Assembly (NCBI GenBank): GCA_025618425.1
Contig: CM046838.1
Location: forward strand, 45,401,302 to 45,465,301
Direction: 5' to 3'
DNA from: Heliocidaris tuberculata
Taxonomy: Eukaryota > Echinodermata > Echinoidea > Camarodonta > Echinometridae
DNA: 64,000 nucleotides
Numbering within the stretch: position 1 is the first letter of the stretch; the number at the start of each line of letters is the position of its first letter. Positions 12,491 to 22,635 of this stretch are shown here, piece by piece. The notes below the pieces were generated by a model, which saw only the letters and a list, made by a program, of their open reading frames with translations, made no database searches and was not told the origin of the DNA. The translations under genes and the position numbers were made by a program.

Positions 12491-13634
12491 TGAGTACCTC
12501 CCATAGATAACAGAGGCTACAGAAATGTTAAGATATTTACAATGACCTTTAGACACTCCTGTCAGGTTTACTTCACATGTGGGCTTTAATTTCCAAACAA
12601 CACTTTCAGTATGCGCAATATACATGTACGGAATTTTAAGGATGCCTCAAAAAGTTCACATGGTTGCACCTCTTCCAATCCCTAGCCAAGCAGAAAATCT
12701 GATGAGCTTGTAATGATTGTATTAAATCTCATGGCAAATCAACCATGAACTGTATGCAAACAATGAGATGGGAACCTATTTCAACTACAAATAATTTGAA
12801 CAAACTTGTATGTATTCCCAGGTGTAGAACATTTAAAGGTACCACAACCAGTAATTTTTTATATCTTGACATGTATTCATGTAATTTATTGGGCTTTGAA
12901 TAAAGAAATACAAATTCTTGTAAGTTCTAAGAAAAATGACCAAACTTTAGTAAGAGAAAAGTTTATTGCTCTTTCATGTACATGTACATGTACATGTACA
13001 CCAGTACCTAGAATCTAGATAGATCTACAAGTATTATATGCATGAAAGTTTTACCTGTGGTACATAAACTTGGTCCATAAAATGATCAGTTTTGGGGTCC
13101 TTTTGTGGGTGGGGACTCAATTGTGGCAAATAGCATCACAGATAAAACTGGAATTTCCCAAGCATTTTCAGTTTCTTCAATTTCACAAGCATTTCCAGCT
13201 TTGATAATGTTTGTGATTTGACTAGCCTCACTTGACCTTTATTATTTAATAAATCTCAAAACGAAATATGCAGATACATGTAATTACTTGTCACTCCTGC
13301 TAGTAGATGTACATCTACATGTATGTACATGTATACATACATAAATGGGACTTGAAATTTCATCTGGCTTTGGGTGAAAATGGCAAAAAGGTATTAAAGC
13401 TAACAGTTATTACAAAAATGTGACAGGTAGGAACACAGAGATTGTTCTTAACTTTCAAATTCATATCAGTAATGATGCAGAGTTTACTTCCCTCTACTTA
13501 CATGTAATGTACATGTACATGTACATTATGTTTGCTTGAACTGTGCCACATATTATTTTTTTCCAGAGTGAAATTTTGACTTCATGTGTTTTGTCATTGA
13601 TAAATTTGGCCAAAAATGTCTTCCATGAATATAA
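12491..13634. other. Intergenic DNA, no gene seen
   Basis: No supported exon. TACATG tracts at about 12975-13000, 13315-13335 and 13500-13526 are among the longest in the window. Confidence 0.5.
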
Positions 13635-13772
13635 ACTTCTCAGCATCGGTACCTGTTTCTGTTTCCAAGAACAGTGCGAGCATGGAACAACAACCTGCCA
13701 CTAGAGACAGGGATAGCACCCTCACATGAAGCCTTTCATCAGATTCTGATGAAAAGCAGGGACAAGAACTGA
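13635..13772 (+). pseudogene. LINE reverse transcriptase C-terminal fragment
   Basis: The frame reads about 45 residues containing LFPRTVRAWNNNLP, then a Ser/His/Phe-rich tail and a stop. The pattern FPRT-R-WN-LP close to the protein end is characteristic of ORF2 C-termini of CR1/L2/jockey-group non-LTR retrotransposons. A TAA just upstream in the same frame, and the absence of any other reverse transcriptase motif, show that only the 3' end of a copy is present. It is a remnant with no function of its own. Confidence 0.7.
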
Positions 13773-14036
13773 ACTACATTGTACACATGGTTTGTAACTA
13801 AGCACAACACCCTGTTACACACACACAAAACATATAAAGTAACCTGCAAGAATCATCAGGATAGAAGAAGGCAGATGAACACAAAAGAAGAAGAGGAAGA
13901 AAAATGTAGACAGTCTTGTCCAAACACATTGTTCAACACTCACATTCTTGGATAGAATGTACATGAATATTACCAAACATGGCACTGAAGGGGTTAAGGG
14001 CATCAATACTGCTTTAAAAATACTTTAATTATATTA

Positions 14037-15028
14037 CAGTATCCAACAAAAGTGAGTACAACTTTCTATAAAAATCTTAAATATTCCAGTGAACCTCTTA
14101 CAAAAATGTACTAAAAGCACAAACCTTACAGAAATGATAGAGTAGACATTCTGTAACATGTGTAATTGTACATGTATATCAGTACAAAAAAAATTTGATC
14201 CATAACAAGACTGTAGCAAACTAAGAATATTGTTGAAATTGGAGGCAACAAAAGTGAGTACATGTACATGTACACCCCAGCTTTTGTGTGTAGATTCTCT
14301 ATGGGTTTTACATTGGAATACACATACAAACTGTACATGTACATGTCATCCTGAAGGAAATTCTCCTTGTGAGTGCTTGGTCATAAAAGTTGTATTTCAG
14401 AATGACAGTGATTGCTAGTTACATGTATATTTTAAACAGAAAATGCCTTTCTGAAGAAGTTACAGGTGGATACATGTAGGTTGGAGTTACATGTACTAGT
14501 ATGCCAAATAAAAAACCAATGAAGCTCCACTGGGGCATTCTATACAGTATTTAATGAAAAACTGGAGGAACAAAAAAGTCCTACATTTAACACCCTCCCC
14601 CCCCCCCCCCCTGAAACTCTTGTAGCCGACGAGAGGAACAGCATGCAATCACAGACATACATGTTGTAAGTAATATTGGTCAACTCTACTCTGATAACAA
14701 ATGATGTAGGGCTTAGAAACAATGATGGCTATACAAAAATTTTACATTTATTTGAACTTGACATTAATTGCAATGTGACTAAACATGTAATAGAGGGTGT
14801 ACTCACTTTTCTTTCCACACTTTTTCCACAAATATCCTTAATTTGCTACACTTTTTTCCATATATATAGAATTGTATTTTGTATACCTGTACAGATGTAT
14901 CCAAGAATGTCGACTTTATCATTGCTTTTAAGGCTTGTGTTTTTAATACCACTTTAGAATACATTCATGATATTTGAGTATTCAACTTTTTGTTAAGTGT
15001 GTACTCACATTGTTGGATACATGTACTG
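14037..15028. mobile_element. Tc1-like element with IR/DR ends, non-autonomous
   Basis: The element is flanked by TA (14035-14036 and 15029-15030) and starts CAGTATCCAACAAAAGTGAG and ends TTGTTGGATACATGTACTG. A second copy of the motif ACAAAAGTGAGTACA lies about 210 bp inside the left end (14247-14261), and its complement GTGTACTCACTTTT lies about 230 bp inside the right end (14797-14812). Inner and outer transposase-binding repeats at both ends are the IR/DR arrangement known for Tc1-like transposons. The roughly 500-bp interior carries no recognisable DDE transposase, so this is an internally deleted or decayed copy. Confidence 0.8.
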
Positions 15029-15039
15029 TATAACCATAA

Positions 15040-15190
15040 ACTTTCGCGAGCATCATTTAATGTTCGCAAATTTTGAGAGTGGTTCAGATTCGTGAAATCA
15101 CTAATTCATTATCATTTTTGCAAATTACGAAAGTTTCTTCATGTAACAATTGCTATCCTTTACAAATTGCAAAAGTTTTATGTCGCAAAC
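15040..15190. repeat. Dispersed repeat rich in TTCGCAAATT words
   Basis: Several variants of ACTTTCGCGAGCAT, TTCGCAAATTTTG and TTTGCAAATTACGAAAG in both orientations. A related segment occurs at 8505-8610. Two copies within 7 kb mark it as a dispersed repeat; its boundaries and class are unclear. Confidence 0.5.
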
Positions 15191-15451
15191 ATTTCTGGTT
15201 TACATACAATGTATATCACTGACAGCAGTATAGACTGCAGTGTCGTGTGCAAGATATTAGCACAATTAAATTTAGCATGTTGCGTCGGAACAGCTAAGCG
15301 TTGCACTGCCTTGCACTACACTCATCTATAGCATATTCCTTGTCAATCTCATTGTCTTTTTAATGCTAATCGCACAGTGAAAGCTACAAGTAAGTAAGTA
15401 AGTAAAGGCACGTCGTTGCCGCCATAAAGTAAAATACACAAATAGAAGGAT
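15191..15451. other. Intergenic DNA, no gene seen
   Basis: Nothing recognisable except a short (AAGT)n tract near 15390-15406. Confidence 0.5.
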
Positions 15452-15452
15452 C

Positions 15453-15769
15453 CGAGCTAACTCGGCACTAGGGCGAACTCCGCCTTGGCAGAAAATAGCG
15501 GCGAGTTAGCCCAGAGAGTATAACTGATTGCAAAGACTTGTGTTGAATTTTACATTAATTACACATTTCAACACACTTAAATTCAAAATTATTTGATATC
15601 AATGTTTAAAATGATTATCAAAGAAGAAACATTAAAAATTTTAAGAGGTAAAATTGTACAAAACATGATATTTAAGGCTATAGAAAGGTACGGTGTGTAG
15701 CATGGACTTCAACTCTCGAAACATAGTCAATGCGCAGTGCCAAGTTCACCCTAGTGCCTAGTTAGCCCG
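15453..15769. mobile_element. Short inverted-repeat element ending GRGCTAACT
   Basis: The left end CGAGCTAACTCGGCACTAGG continues into GCGAACTCCGCC. The right end is its reverse complement with few changes (GTTCACCCTAGTGCCTAGTT continuing into AGCCCG). An extra internal copy, GAGTTAGCCC, lies near 15500-15511. The interior is AT-rich and non-coding. About 317 bp, typical of a MITE. The target duplication could not be settled. Confidence 0.6.
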
Positions 15770-15782
15770 ACCCCACTATGTG

Positions 15783-15960
15783 GGACTGTGTCCAAGATTC
15801 ACTGTTGCAGTGCTCAGTCAAAAACAGACAGCAAAATTGCTCTAAGCAAGATTTAATTTTCTTAAATTTGCCAGATTACCTACATGTACATGGGGATTCA
15901 ACTCTACATTAACTTTGCCACAAACTTGGAGATTCAGAGTTGAAAGTGAAATTTTGAATA
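15783..15960 (+). repeat. Dispersed repeat, partner of 17660-17826
   Basis: This segment (GGGACTGTGTCCAAGATTCA onward) matches the reverse complement of 17660-17826 for more than 150 bp with moderate divergence. It is one arm of a pair of inverted copies about 1.8 kb apart. Confidence 0.65.
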
Positions 15961-16374
15961 ATTATTTTCCTCCCATGTATGAATGATCTAGACTGGAAAA
16001 AGGCCCGTTGATACACATAAAAGCTATTGAAGCCTATTCACACATGAAAACTATTATGGAGTAAGCCACTTACCGGTATGTATCATGTACAAGCTTATCT
16101 GAAGATAACCTTGTACTCCAGATATACATGTACGCGCAAAGCCCATCCTTATGCCTGACATAAGGGGTTCTCCTATTGGTTAACCTACCTATATAAAATC
16201 CATCTTGATTGGTAAAGTGTCAAAAAATGGGCGTGTCAAAGATAATACAAAGGCGGTCCTTAGATAGATAATCTCCTTAAAACAATTTTCACAATACCAA
16301 CTTACAACAATATTAGCAAGGTATTATCTCCGGAAGATACAACAAAAGTTACAACAATTTTCAGAATACCACCC

Positions 16375-16489
16375 CGGGTTTTAGCGGTCTAAATTATTTC
16401 AGGTTGCTTTATTCAGCGTGGGTTAGGGTTAGGGTTTAATAGACAAGCTGAAGTTCACAACCTGAAATAATTTAGACCACTAAAACCTA
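16375..16489. repeat. Hairpin MITE with telomere-like words in its loop
   Basis: The arms 16375-16406 and 16458-16489 pair (GGTCTAAATTATTTCAGGTT against AACCTGAAATAATTTAGACC). The 50-bp loop contains GGGTTAGGGTTAGGGTTT, three copies of a telomere-like unit. Non-coding. Confidence 0.7.
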
Positions 16490-16739
16490 GGATTGCCCTA
16501 CTTGGTCTCAAATTAATTATCTGCACATATATATGCAAATTGAATTTTAGGAACTGAGGAATTGGCATACTGTTATGTACCAATTGTATTACATGTATGT
16601 ACATGTACCAATATATTGTAATATAATTATTGCAATAACTTAATATTGTAATATTGTATTATTGTAATATTGTATTATGTATTATGTACCAATCATGCAA
16701 ATAGTATTGTTATATTGGTACCACTCACACTTATGCGAG

Positions 16740-16960
16740 GTTATTGGAGATGACCTCTCATTGGAATAGTCATGGATTGTATTACCGAACGTATACAGTT
16801 AAGCGCCTAAAATGGGTTTTCATACGCGCGGGACTACGCGTATGAAAACCACACTATTGAAACAAAGGTTGTGTCCTTTTCCCATAGGTTTCACACGTTC
16901 GGAAATACACACTCATACACATACGAGGTTATCGTAAGATAACCTCGTACTCCATACGTG
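16740..16960. repeat. Cluster of nested palindromes
   Basis: GTATTACCGAACGT (from 16779) pairs with ACGTTCGGAAATAC near 16897-16910. Inside these, GGTTTTCATACGCG (16815-16828) pairs exactly with CGCGTATGAAAACC (16837-16850). Just outside lies a hairpin, CGAGGTTATC/GATAACCTCG, near 16924-16945. A related AAGATAACCTTGTACTCC segment occurs near 16100-16118. This looks like a decayed inverted-repeat element or a nest of several. Confidence 0.5.
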
Positions 16961-17133
16961 TTATAGTGGCAGATTTGAATGTATACTTTACAATATCACC
17001 TCCCTTGCAATTCCCAGGGTTGATTCCCTATTTTTGCTGTATTTATGTTGTATGATGTCTATGTATGTAAATGAATTTGATTTTTAAACTTGTATTAAAC
17101 TAATATTTTAACTACAAAAAGACAAAAACTTAC

Positions 17134-17219
17134 CAGTTTGCTTTCCATCCAGCGGAGTTCTCGTAGAAGATGCTTGGCTATGGCGGCGTTGTCGTAGTTG
17201 TTTTGGTGCGCTAGCCTAG
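17134..17219 (-). CDS. Candidate internal or first exon, unknown protein
   Basis: On the minus strand a consensus donor (CTG|GTAAGTTTTT) falls at 17134/17133, and a possible acceptor (TTCTAG|G) at about 17219. One frame between them reads a helix-like segment ending KHLLRELRWMESKL. A second frame is also open and basic. Alternatively ATGGAAAGCAAACTG (from 17148) could be a first coding exon. The exon at 18259 ends in phase 0, which does not match the more protein-like frame here, so I cannot say that they are joined. I do not recognise the protein. Confidence 0.25.
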
Positions 17220-17659
17220 AATTACAGTCGTTTCAATATATACTAACGCTGATGGCGCTATATAGAAATATACGATCCTGTGGAAGAATTATGCAATGCA
17301 AAAATGTTTTTCCCCAAACGTCTGGAGAACAAAGCCAGATGCCGAATCAAGCTTCCGGGGCACTTTTCCCTAGAGATCAGGTGCTTCCGGGGTCAGGCAA
17401 ACTTCGCAAAGACCTTTAATAGTGTTAAGACAAATTACTCTCTCGTATTTCCGTAGTACATTCGGCAGGTGTATATTGCCGTGTTCAAACGAGACTCGCC
17501 TTACGAGTGCACCACAATACGCACACGTGCTTAGTAGCGGGTTGAGCACTCTTCGCATTTATACTCTTCGCTTCAGGTCGAGGCATATAAGCGTACTGTA
17601 GATGATTTTACCTTGGCCCAGTCCCCGCTGCTGTATACACGAGGAGTGAGAAAAAGCCC

Positions 17660-17826
17660 TTTAAAGTACTGCTTTCCAGTTTTGGAATCAGAAGTCAACA
17701 TACAAGAGTTGAAGAGTCTCTGAATCAGGTATTCTAGCAAATTTAAGAAAATTAAATCGTGCCTAGAGCAATTTTGTTGTCTGTTTTTGAATGCTGCAAC
17801 AGTGAATGTTGGACACAGTCCCACAT
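17660..17826 (-). repeat. Inverted partner of the repeat at 15783-15960
   Basis: Reverse-complement copy of the 15.8-kb segment, sharing the GGGACTGTGTCCAA end. It contains an open frame with plausible acceptor and donor sites, but the repeat nature argues that this frame is not an exon. Confidence 0.6.
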
Positions 17827-18054
17827 AGGCAAGGGCCTATGAGGTTTCACACGTTGGGAAATACAGTACCTTTTTCAAGGGACCAAAACGCCGCGTCGTT
17901 GGAAATTGGGAAGGGGTTCACTCGGAAGGGAATATCGTATTAGGCTAAATCTACGTTGTCTTTTTCAAATTCCATCAACTTCTTTTTCTGTAGGATGAAC
18001 ATTCATCATGTTCATTATGTAAGTCTGACAGATATTCCTTTGATATTTTATTTG

Positions 18055-18150
18055 CTATCTGCAAATGCGCCTTTATGCGCCTTGAGCACTCTACAGAGTG
18101 GATTTGGCGCTTTATAAGTCACATTATTATTATCATGATTATTATCATTA
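18055..18150 (+). mobile_element. 3' end of a CR1/L2-group LINE
   Basis: Contains GCGCCTTGAGCACTCTACAG, then GTGGATTTGGCGCTTTATAA and an (ATTATT)n-like tail. The same 3' terminal signature is found in the opposite orientation at 25730-25800 and 59610-59690, where it is joined to reverse transcriptase sequence. Only the last 100 bp or so is present, a severe 5' truncation. Confidence 0.65.
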
Positions 18151-18258
18151 TTATCGTTGATTTTCTGAAAAGTGTTCGGACACTGGATCCACCACCATAC
18201 TTACTGTACTTCCACTGGAACTGACTTTGAATTTGATACTAAATGACAAGAAACTAAC

Positions 18259-18651
18259 CTGCATTGCAGTATATCCAAGCTCTTCTTCAATAATCTGACT
18301 GTATTTCTTAGCAAGCGTCCTTGATTCATCTACCAAACTTGTGGTGACTCCAGATCGGAACTCCGCCTGTACAACAGAATAGCCCTGCCGCTTATTCGCC
18401 GTAGACGATCGACCAGCTCCCGATATCCCTTTCAACAAATCTGGATTGTTAAATTTGATAACTCCATTCGGAAACTCTGGTAACTTCTTTTTAGGGTTAG
18501 TGGGATCATCCTTGGTGCTCCCATCGACTTCGTCCTCCTGTTGGTTGGCGGATTTATTGGCTTTTTCAGCCTGGATCGACACAATAAGAGCAAAACACAG
18601 CCACAGCATCGCAGCTGTGTACACCACTGGCTTGCGCTTTGACGACGCCAT
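18259..18651 (-). CDS. First coding exon of a secreted or ER-lumenal protein, unknown family
   Basis: The ATG at 18651 opens 131 codons ending exactly at a consensus phase-0 donor (ATGCAG|GTTAGT, exon end 18259). After the donor the frame stays open only to 18151 and loses protein-like character. Residues 1-28 look like a signal peptide: a basic N-terminus, then a hydrophobic stretch AAMLWLCFALIVSIQA. Next comes a charged, disordered linker (residues 29-57, with EDEVDGSTKDDP and PKKK), then a region with LPEFPNGVIKF and a likely helix DESRTLAKKYSQIIEEELGY. CpG-rich DNA upstream (18660-19080) would suit a promoter. I do not recognise the family. Downstream exons should lie at lower coordinates; none is convincingly identified. 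Confidence 0.6.
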
Positions 18652-19139
18652 GTTCTTCCCGTGGAGAATGCGTCTTGCCGCTGGTGTAAAGCCTCCTGCA
18701 GAAAACCTGCTAAAAATTATTCCACAAGACGAGATAAGCTTTCAATATAATATTTACAGTGTCATTATCATTGGTGTAATGTCCAGTGACCTTCCAACTT
18801 TGAAAAAAAACTCCTCCCTGAGTGTAATTTCGGTTGCCTTCCCCATCTACGAACGACTACAGGTTTGATCTGAATCGTCGGACGACGTCTACGTAACACT
18901 CATAACATTCTAGTTAAGTTCAAGGAAATTTTCAGTTACACGTACGTACTACGTATACCGGTACCGTAGTAGTACACACAGCTGCTAGGCTATGCTAGCG
19001 CATCCGGCGCGGCGCGGCGCGGCACGAGCTTGCATCCATAGCTTGCATCTATATACATGTATATCGGTGGCCGTGTGCTATGTGTTGCGCGTGGTGCAGT
19101 GGTGGCCGCGGTAGAGGAGGAGAAGATGAGCTCGATGTG
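18652..19139. promoter_or_regulatory. CpG-rich upstream region of the minus-strand gene
   Basis: This region lies directly upstream of the minus-strand start at 18651. It is rich in CpG, including a GGCGCGGCGCGGCGCGG block near 19005-19022 and several GTACGTAC words near 18935-18960. No clear TATA box was seen. Calling it a promoter rests on position and composition only. Confidence 0.35.
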
Positions 19140-19192
19140 AGAAAGTACGAAGCCCCGTTAGGGCCAAATTGACAACGTAAAAAAAAAAAAAA

Positions 19193-19476
19193 TTATTACG
19201 TACGTACGTAATAATACTACGTACGTACGTAATATACTACGTACGTACGTAATAATTACTACGTACGTACGTAATAATTACTACGTACGTACGTAATAAT
19301 TACTACGTACGTACGTAATAATACTACGTACGTACGTAGTATTTATTACGTACGTACGTAGTATTTATTACGTACGTACGTAGTATTTATTACGTACGTA
19401 CGTAGTATTTATTACGTACGTACGTAGTATTTATTACGTACGTACGTAGTATTATTACGTACGTACGTAGTATTGA
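19193..19476. repeat. Left subterminal array of TACGTACGTACGTA palindromes
   Basis: Thirteen units with a period of 20-23 bp. Units 2-6 have the form CTACG...GTAATA and units 8-13 the form TTACG...GTAGTA, the reverse complement of the former. Unit 7 (CTACGTACGTACGTAG, near 19324-19339) is the symmetric centre. The array is therefore a palindrome made of palindromes. Position next to the terminus suggests transposase-binding sites (inference). Confidence 0.95.
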
Positions 19477-19485
19477 TGACGATCA

Positions 19486-19743
19486 ATGGCGGCGGCAGAG
19501 AGGGACAGACTCGTGCGTTTACATTTTGAAATTGGATTTACTCAGAGGGAAATACTGTATTATTTAATTTCCAAGCATAGAATAGTAATAAGCAACAGAA
19601 CCCTAAAGTGCGTCTTAAAAAGCCTTGCATTATTTCGAAGAAAACCTTCAAATATCCTTGACGTTGCACTCTACATATTGAACATCCTATCAAATACTGC
19701 ACGGATATCGTTGGATGCACGCGAAATGTTTGATGTATCTAGA
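19486..19743 (+). pseudogene. Integrase-type transposase N-terminus, disrupted
   Basis: The ATG at 19486 follows the left array. About 86 codons read MAAAERDRLVRLHFEIGFTQ, then REILYYL, ISNRTLKCVLKSLALFRRK and a helix around DVALYILNIL. This matches the helix-turn-helix N-terminus of the large eukaryotic integrase-core transposase family, as I recall it (glycine, T-EI, L-LS, RTLKR-L, LFRR). The frame runs into the hAT-like insertion at 19746. After that insertion, DNA from 21235 can encode GNVRLKYIHS, resembling the family's next segment. The core with the DDE residues and the usual GPN-WH-DGYDKL motif is not seen, so the gene is dead in this copy. Confidence 0.65.
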
Positions 19744-19745
19744 GA

Positions 19746-21234
19746 CAGGGGCGTCGATCCGTTTTTCGGATGGGGGGGGGGGCAAGACAGTCTATCGTAA
19801 CGATGATCATTTCCGCACTCAATTCAATCATCAACAGGGGCGGCGGTGCGTCTTTCAAAGTGGGGGGGGGGGCACGAACAAAAAGGGGCACCTACAAAGG
19901 GTGGAAACAAGGCGGAAAATACCACTTCGATACATTAGTATACCGGTACATTCTGATCAATACACAACCGAGGATCATTTTCGACACGCTATTGTTTCTA
20001 TCTTAACATGGTTCTAGATAAAACTACTTTGCAGTTGAGTGTAATAGCCTGATTATTCATTTGCGAGCGAGCAAAAAATTTAAGATTTATTTCTAACGCT
20101 GAAGGCAACGGGTGTTGAATTATATACAGCGATTTTCCTAATATGATAAGAATATAATAGTAAATGCGAGCGAGCGTAGCGAGTGAGCTTTAGAAAAAAA
20201 TTTAGAAAAAAATTGTCCTCGTTCCTTTTATAATTTAGGAGCACTGTTCATTCTTGTATAATTTAGGGCATTGGGCCCCTCCTACCCCCTGCTCTACTGC
20301 CTCACTATTGTGCTGATATCAGTAGAGGAATGTATTATTATGAAGCCTCTCTGATTATTTGGAGCTATATGTATAAGGCTCCTTTTTGGACTTCATACAT
20401 ACCCATATACTTTTTTATATACCAGTATCTACCGATGTCGCATTTATCAGAAAACAAAAGGGGCGCTAATTTCTGAGGTTGAAAGGGGGCACTCATCTGA
20501 AGGTAAAAAGGACACTTATTAGAAAGAAAGGGGGGCACTATACGAAGAAAAAGGGACTTATATCAGCTATGAAAAGGGGCACTTTTGGGGTACTTGAAAA
20601 AGTGAGGGGGGCACTGTGCCTCTGCCCACCCCCCCCCCTTCCCCGGAGCGCTACCTCTGATCATCATAGCATTGATAAAGATATGATGGTAATTTGAACT
20701 TAAGTAAAGTATGCATATATCATGAACAGAAAATGGAATTAAAGATCACATGGAAAACGACAAAATGATGGGAAAATATATTTTACATAACAGCAAATTG
20801 AGTAGAGAAGATATAACACAAAATAATGGGAAAAAATAAACACTAATAAAATATGAAAAAATAGAGAAAAAAATTGAATAAATATAAAAATTTAAACTTT
20901 GAATTGAATTATGTATGTTGAGAACGTTTTTTAATAGCGTCATGATTTTTTGGAACGCCTCTTAAAAACAGCTTCTCCACGGTTACATGACGCAGTAAAG
21001 ATTAGAGAATTTGCGCGCGGAGTGCGCGGCGAAATTGAAGTCTGATCGTGTAAAACCTTTTGTATTTCATTGTTTGGAAGGTTTCATTTCCTGAGTTTTG
21101 CATCAGTTTTTTCCTTATTTTATCTTACACCTCCGGATTTATTGGGGGGGGGGGGAATGATATGTTTGCCCCTCCAATATTTTCTTTGGGGGCAATCGCC
21201 CCCCTGCCCCCCCCCCCCAAGATCGACGCCCCTG
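19746..21234. mobile_element. hAT-like element inserted in the transposase frame
   Basis: The termini CAGGGGCGTCGATC and GATCGACGCCCCTG are perfect inverted repeats, each followed inward by a G or C run. The flanking 8-mers TCTAGAGA (19738-19745) and TCTAAAGG (21235-21242) agree at 6 of 8 positions, consistent with an aged hAT-type 8-bp duplication. The interior includes a diverged AGGGGCACT-type minisatellite (20455-20620) and AT-rich DNA. No transposase is recognised. It interrupts the IS3EU-like frame, so it arrived later than the host element. Confidence 0.75.
20455..20625. repeat. AGGGGCACTTAT minisatellite, copy 1
   Basis: About seven diverged units of 20-30 bp around GGGGGCACT followed by TATCAGAA-like words. 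The same unit recurs at 22665-22930 (reverse orientation), 27000-27265 and 57445-58020 (reverse). Confidence 0.75.
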
Positions 21235-21761
21235 TCTAAAGGAAACGTACGCCTGAAGTACATCCATTCATTTTTTTTCCTTTTTATCTTTTTAAAGTGT
21301 GTTTAGCCTCAGAACACTTTCTACTGAGAAAACTCTAGTCTGTTTTGTTTTAAATAGTAGTAAGGGCAGATCAGATTTTTAGTTCTTTTTTGGTAATGTT
21401 AATGTCTTCCTATCTCTTTTGTAGACAAAATAGTGATTGGTTATTGAAGAACAGTAGAAGATTTGTCTGTTTTCTTGTGATATGTAAAGAAAAGTATGGC
21501 ACATCTGTTTGTCCCAAATGACATGCATAATTCATCTAATTCAGTTGAAAGGGATAAATCATTGTCCATTGTCAGTATTGTTTTACTGCAGTGTTGGAAT
21601 AATTCCATGAAATACATGTTCACTATTTGATGGGGCAATTAGAGAAACAGAGTGTGGAATGTAATATTTCGGACAGAATTACCTAAATGCAGATTGCCAT
21701 GTACAACTTTTATGTTTTGTGTCTTTACAAAGAGCTCTAATATTCACGTTCATTATAAATA

Positions 21762-21763
<2 letters not shown>

Positions 21764-21838
<75 letters not shown>

Positions 21839-21860
21839 GCATATATATATATATATATTA
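21764..21860. repeat. (TA)n microsatellite
   Basis: A nearly uninterrupted TA dinucleotide tract of about 90 bp, broken once by ACATGC, inside the IS3EU-like element. Confidence 0.95.
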
Positions 21861-22635
21861 AATCTTTATGTTATTAGTGTATGTTTTTGTGAGTATTTGT
21901 GCAGCATGGTATTTTTAAAACATTTACATTTACATTTTTTTTTCCAAACATAAATTTAAGGGTTAAATACTATTTACCATTGTCTTAGGGTGAGTGAAAT
22001 GCAAACCTGCTGAATTGAGGATTGAACTGTTGGTAATCTGATGTGTCTGTACTGTGTGTGCAAGGAACTGACATAAAAAGTCCACGAAAAATTGTCTTAC
22101 ATTGAAGATATCTGACTTTCTGTGAGAGCATTTCTAATGAGGCGCTTTCGCGGTAATATTTTCCTTCTATTTTCATTCATATCTTTGCCTATGTAAATCT
22201 CTTCGACTTGAAAATTTCAAGAGATTTTTCTCAAACAATGGACAATTGAACTGATATACAAGTTAACAAGTTGACTGATTGACATGCCAAACTGTTTTAA
22301 ATTGTAACTTTAAAGTTGACAACTCACTCTGAAGTTGATTGCATGGAAACCTCGCAATCTGCCTGCATTTTGTATGCATGCCGGTTATGGTTGCATATGT
22401 ACGAAGCCCCAAAAGGGGCGCTGATTCAAATTTTCAGATGGGGGGGGGGGATGTCAGGCTCAGTCTGACACTGAATTATGTAAATATTTTCATGTTTGCT
22501 ACATGTATTTTGCAAGACAAAACAGTTCAATCTCCTTAGGCCCAATTCAAAAATTAATCTTTGGGGCTCCAGCGTCAATAAGTAAAAGTCAAGTTCTTCT
22601 GAGAAACAATTTTTTAAAATCAGAAATGGCGCACC

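Larger units (their letters stand above)
16961..18054. other. Sparse region with one candidate exon and one repeat arm
   Basis: Apart from the candidate minus-strand exon near 17134-17219 and the repeat arm at 17660-17826, nothing is recognised. The 17150-17600 part is richer in CpG than its surroundings, which would fit a promoter or a coding exon. Confidence 0.4.

Noticed and set aside
17573..17824. Minus-strand open frame with plausible acceptor and donor, possible second exon of the 18-kb gene
   Set aside because: The segment is an inverted copy of the repeat at 15783-15960, and its only open phase does not fit the phase-0 donor of the upstream exon.
19193..19476. ACGTACGT array considered as plain microsatellite or assembly artefact
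   Set aside because: It occurs at both ends of the element, symmetric with the terminal repeats and target duplications, so it is part of the transposon.
19715..20017. Overlapping frames after the transposase N-terminus
   Set aside because: They lie in the hAT-like insertion and translate G runs and minisatellite; the Gly-rich ends are artefacts.
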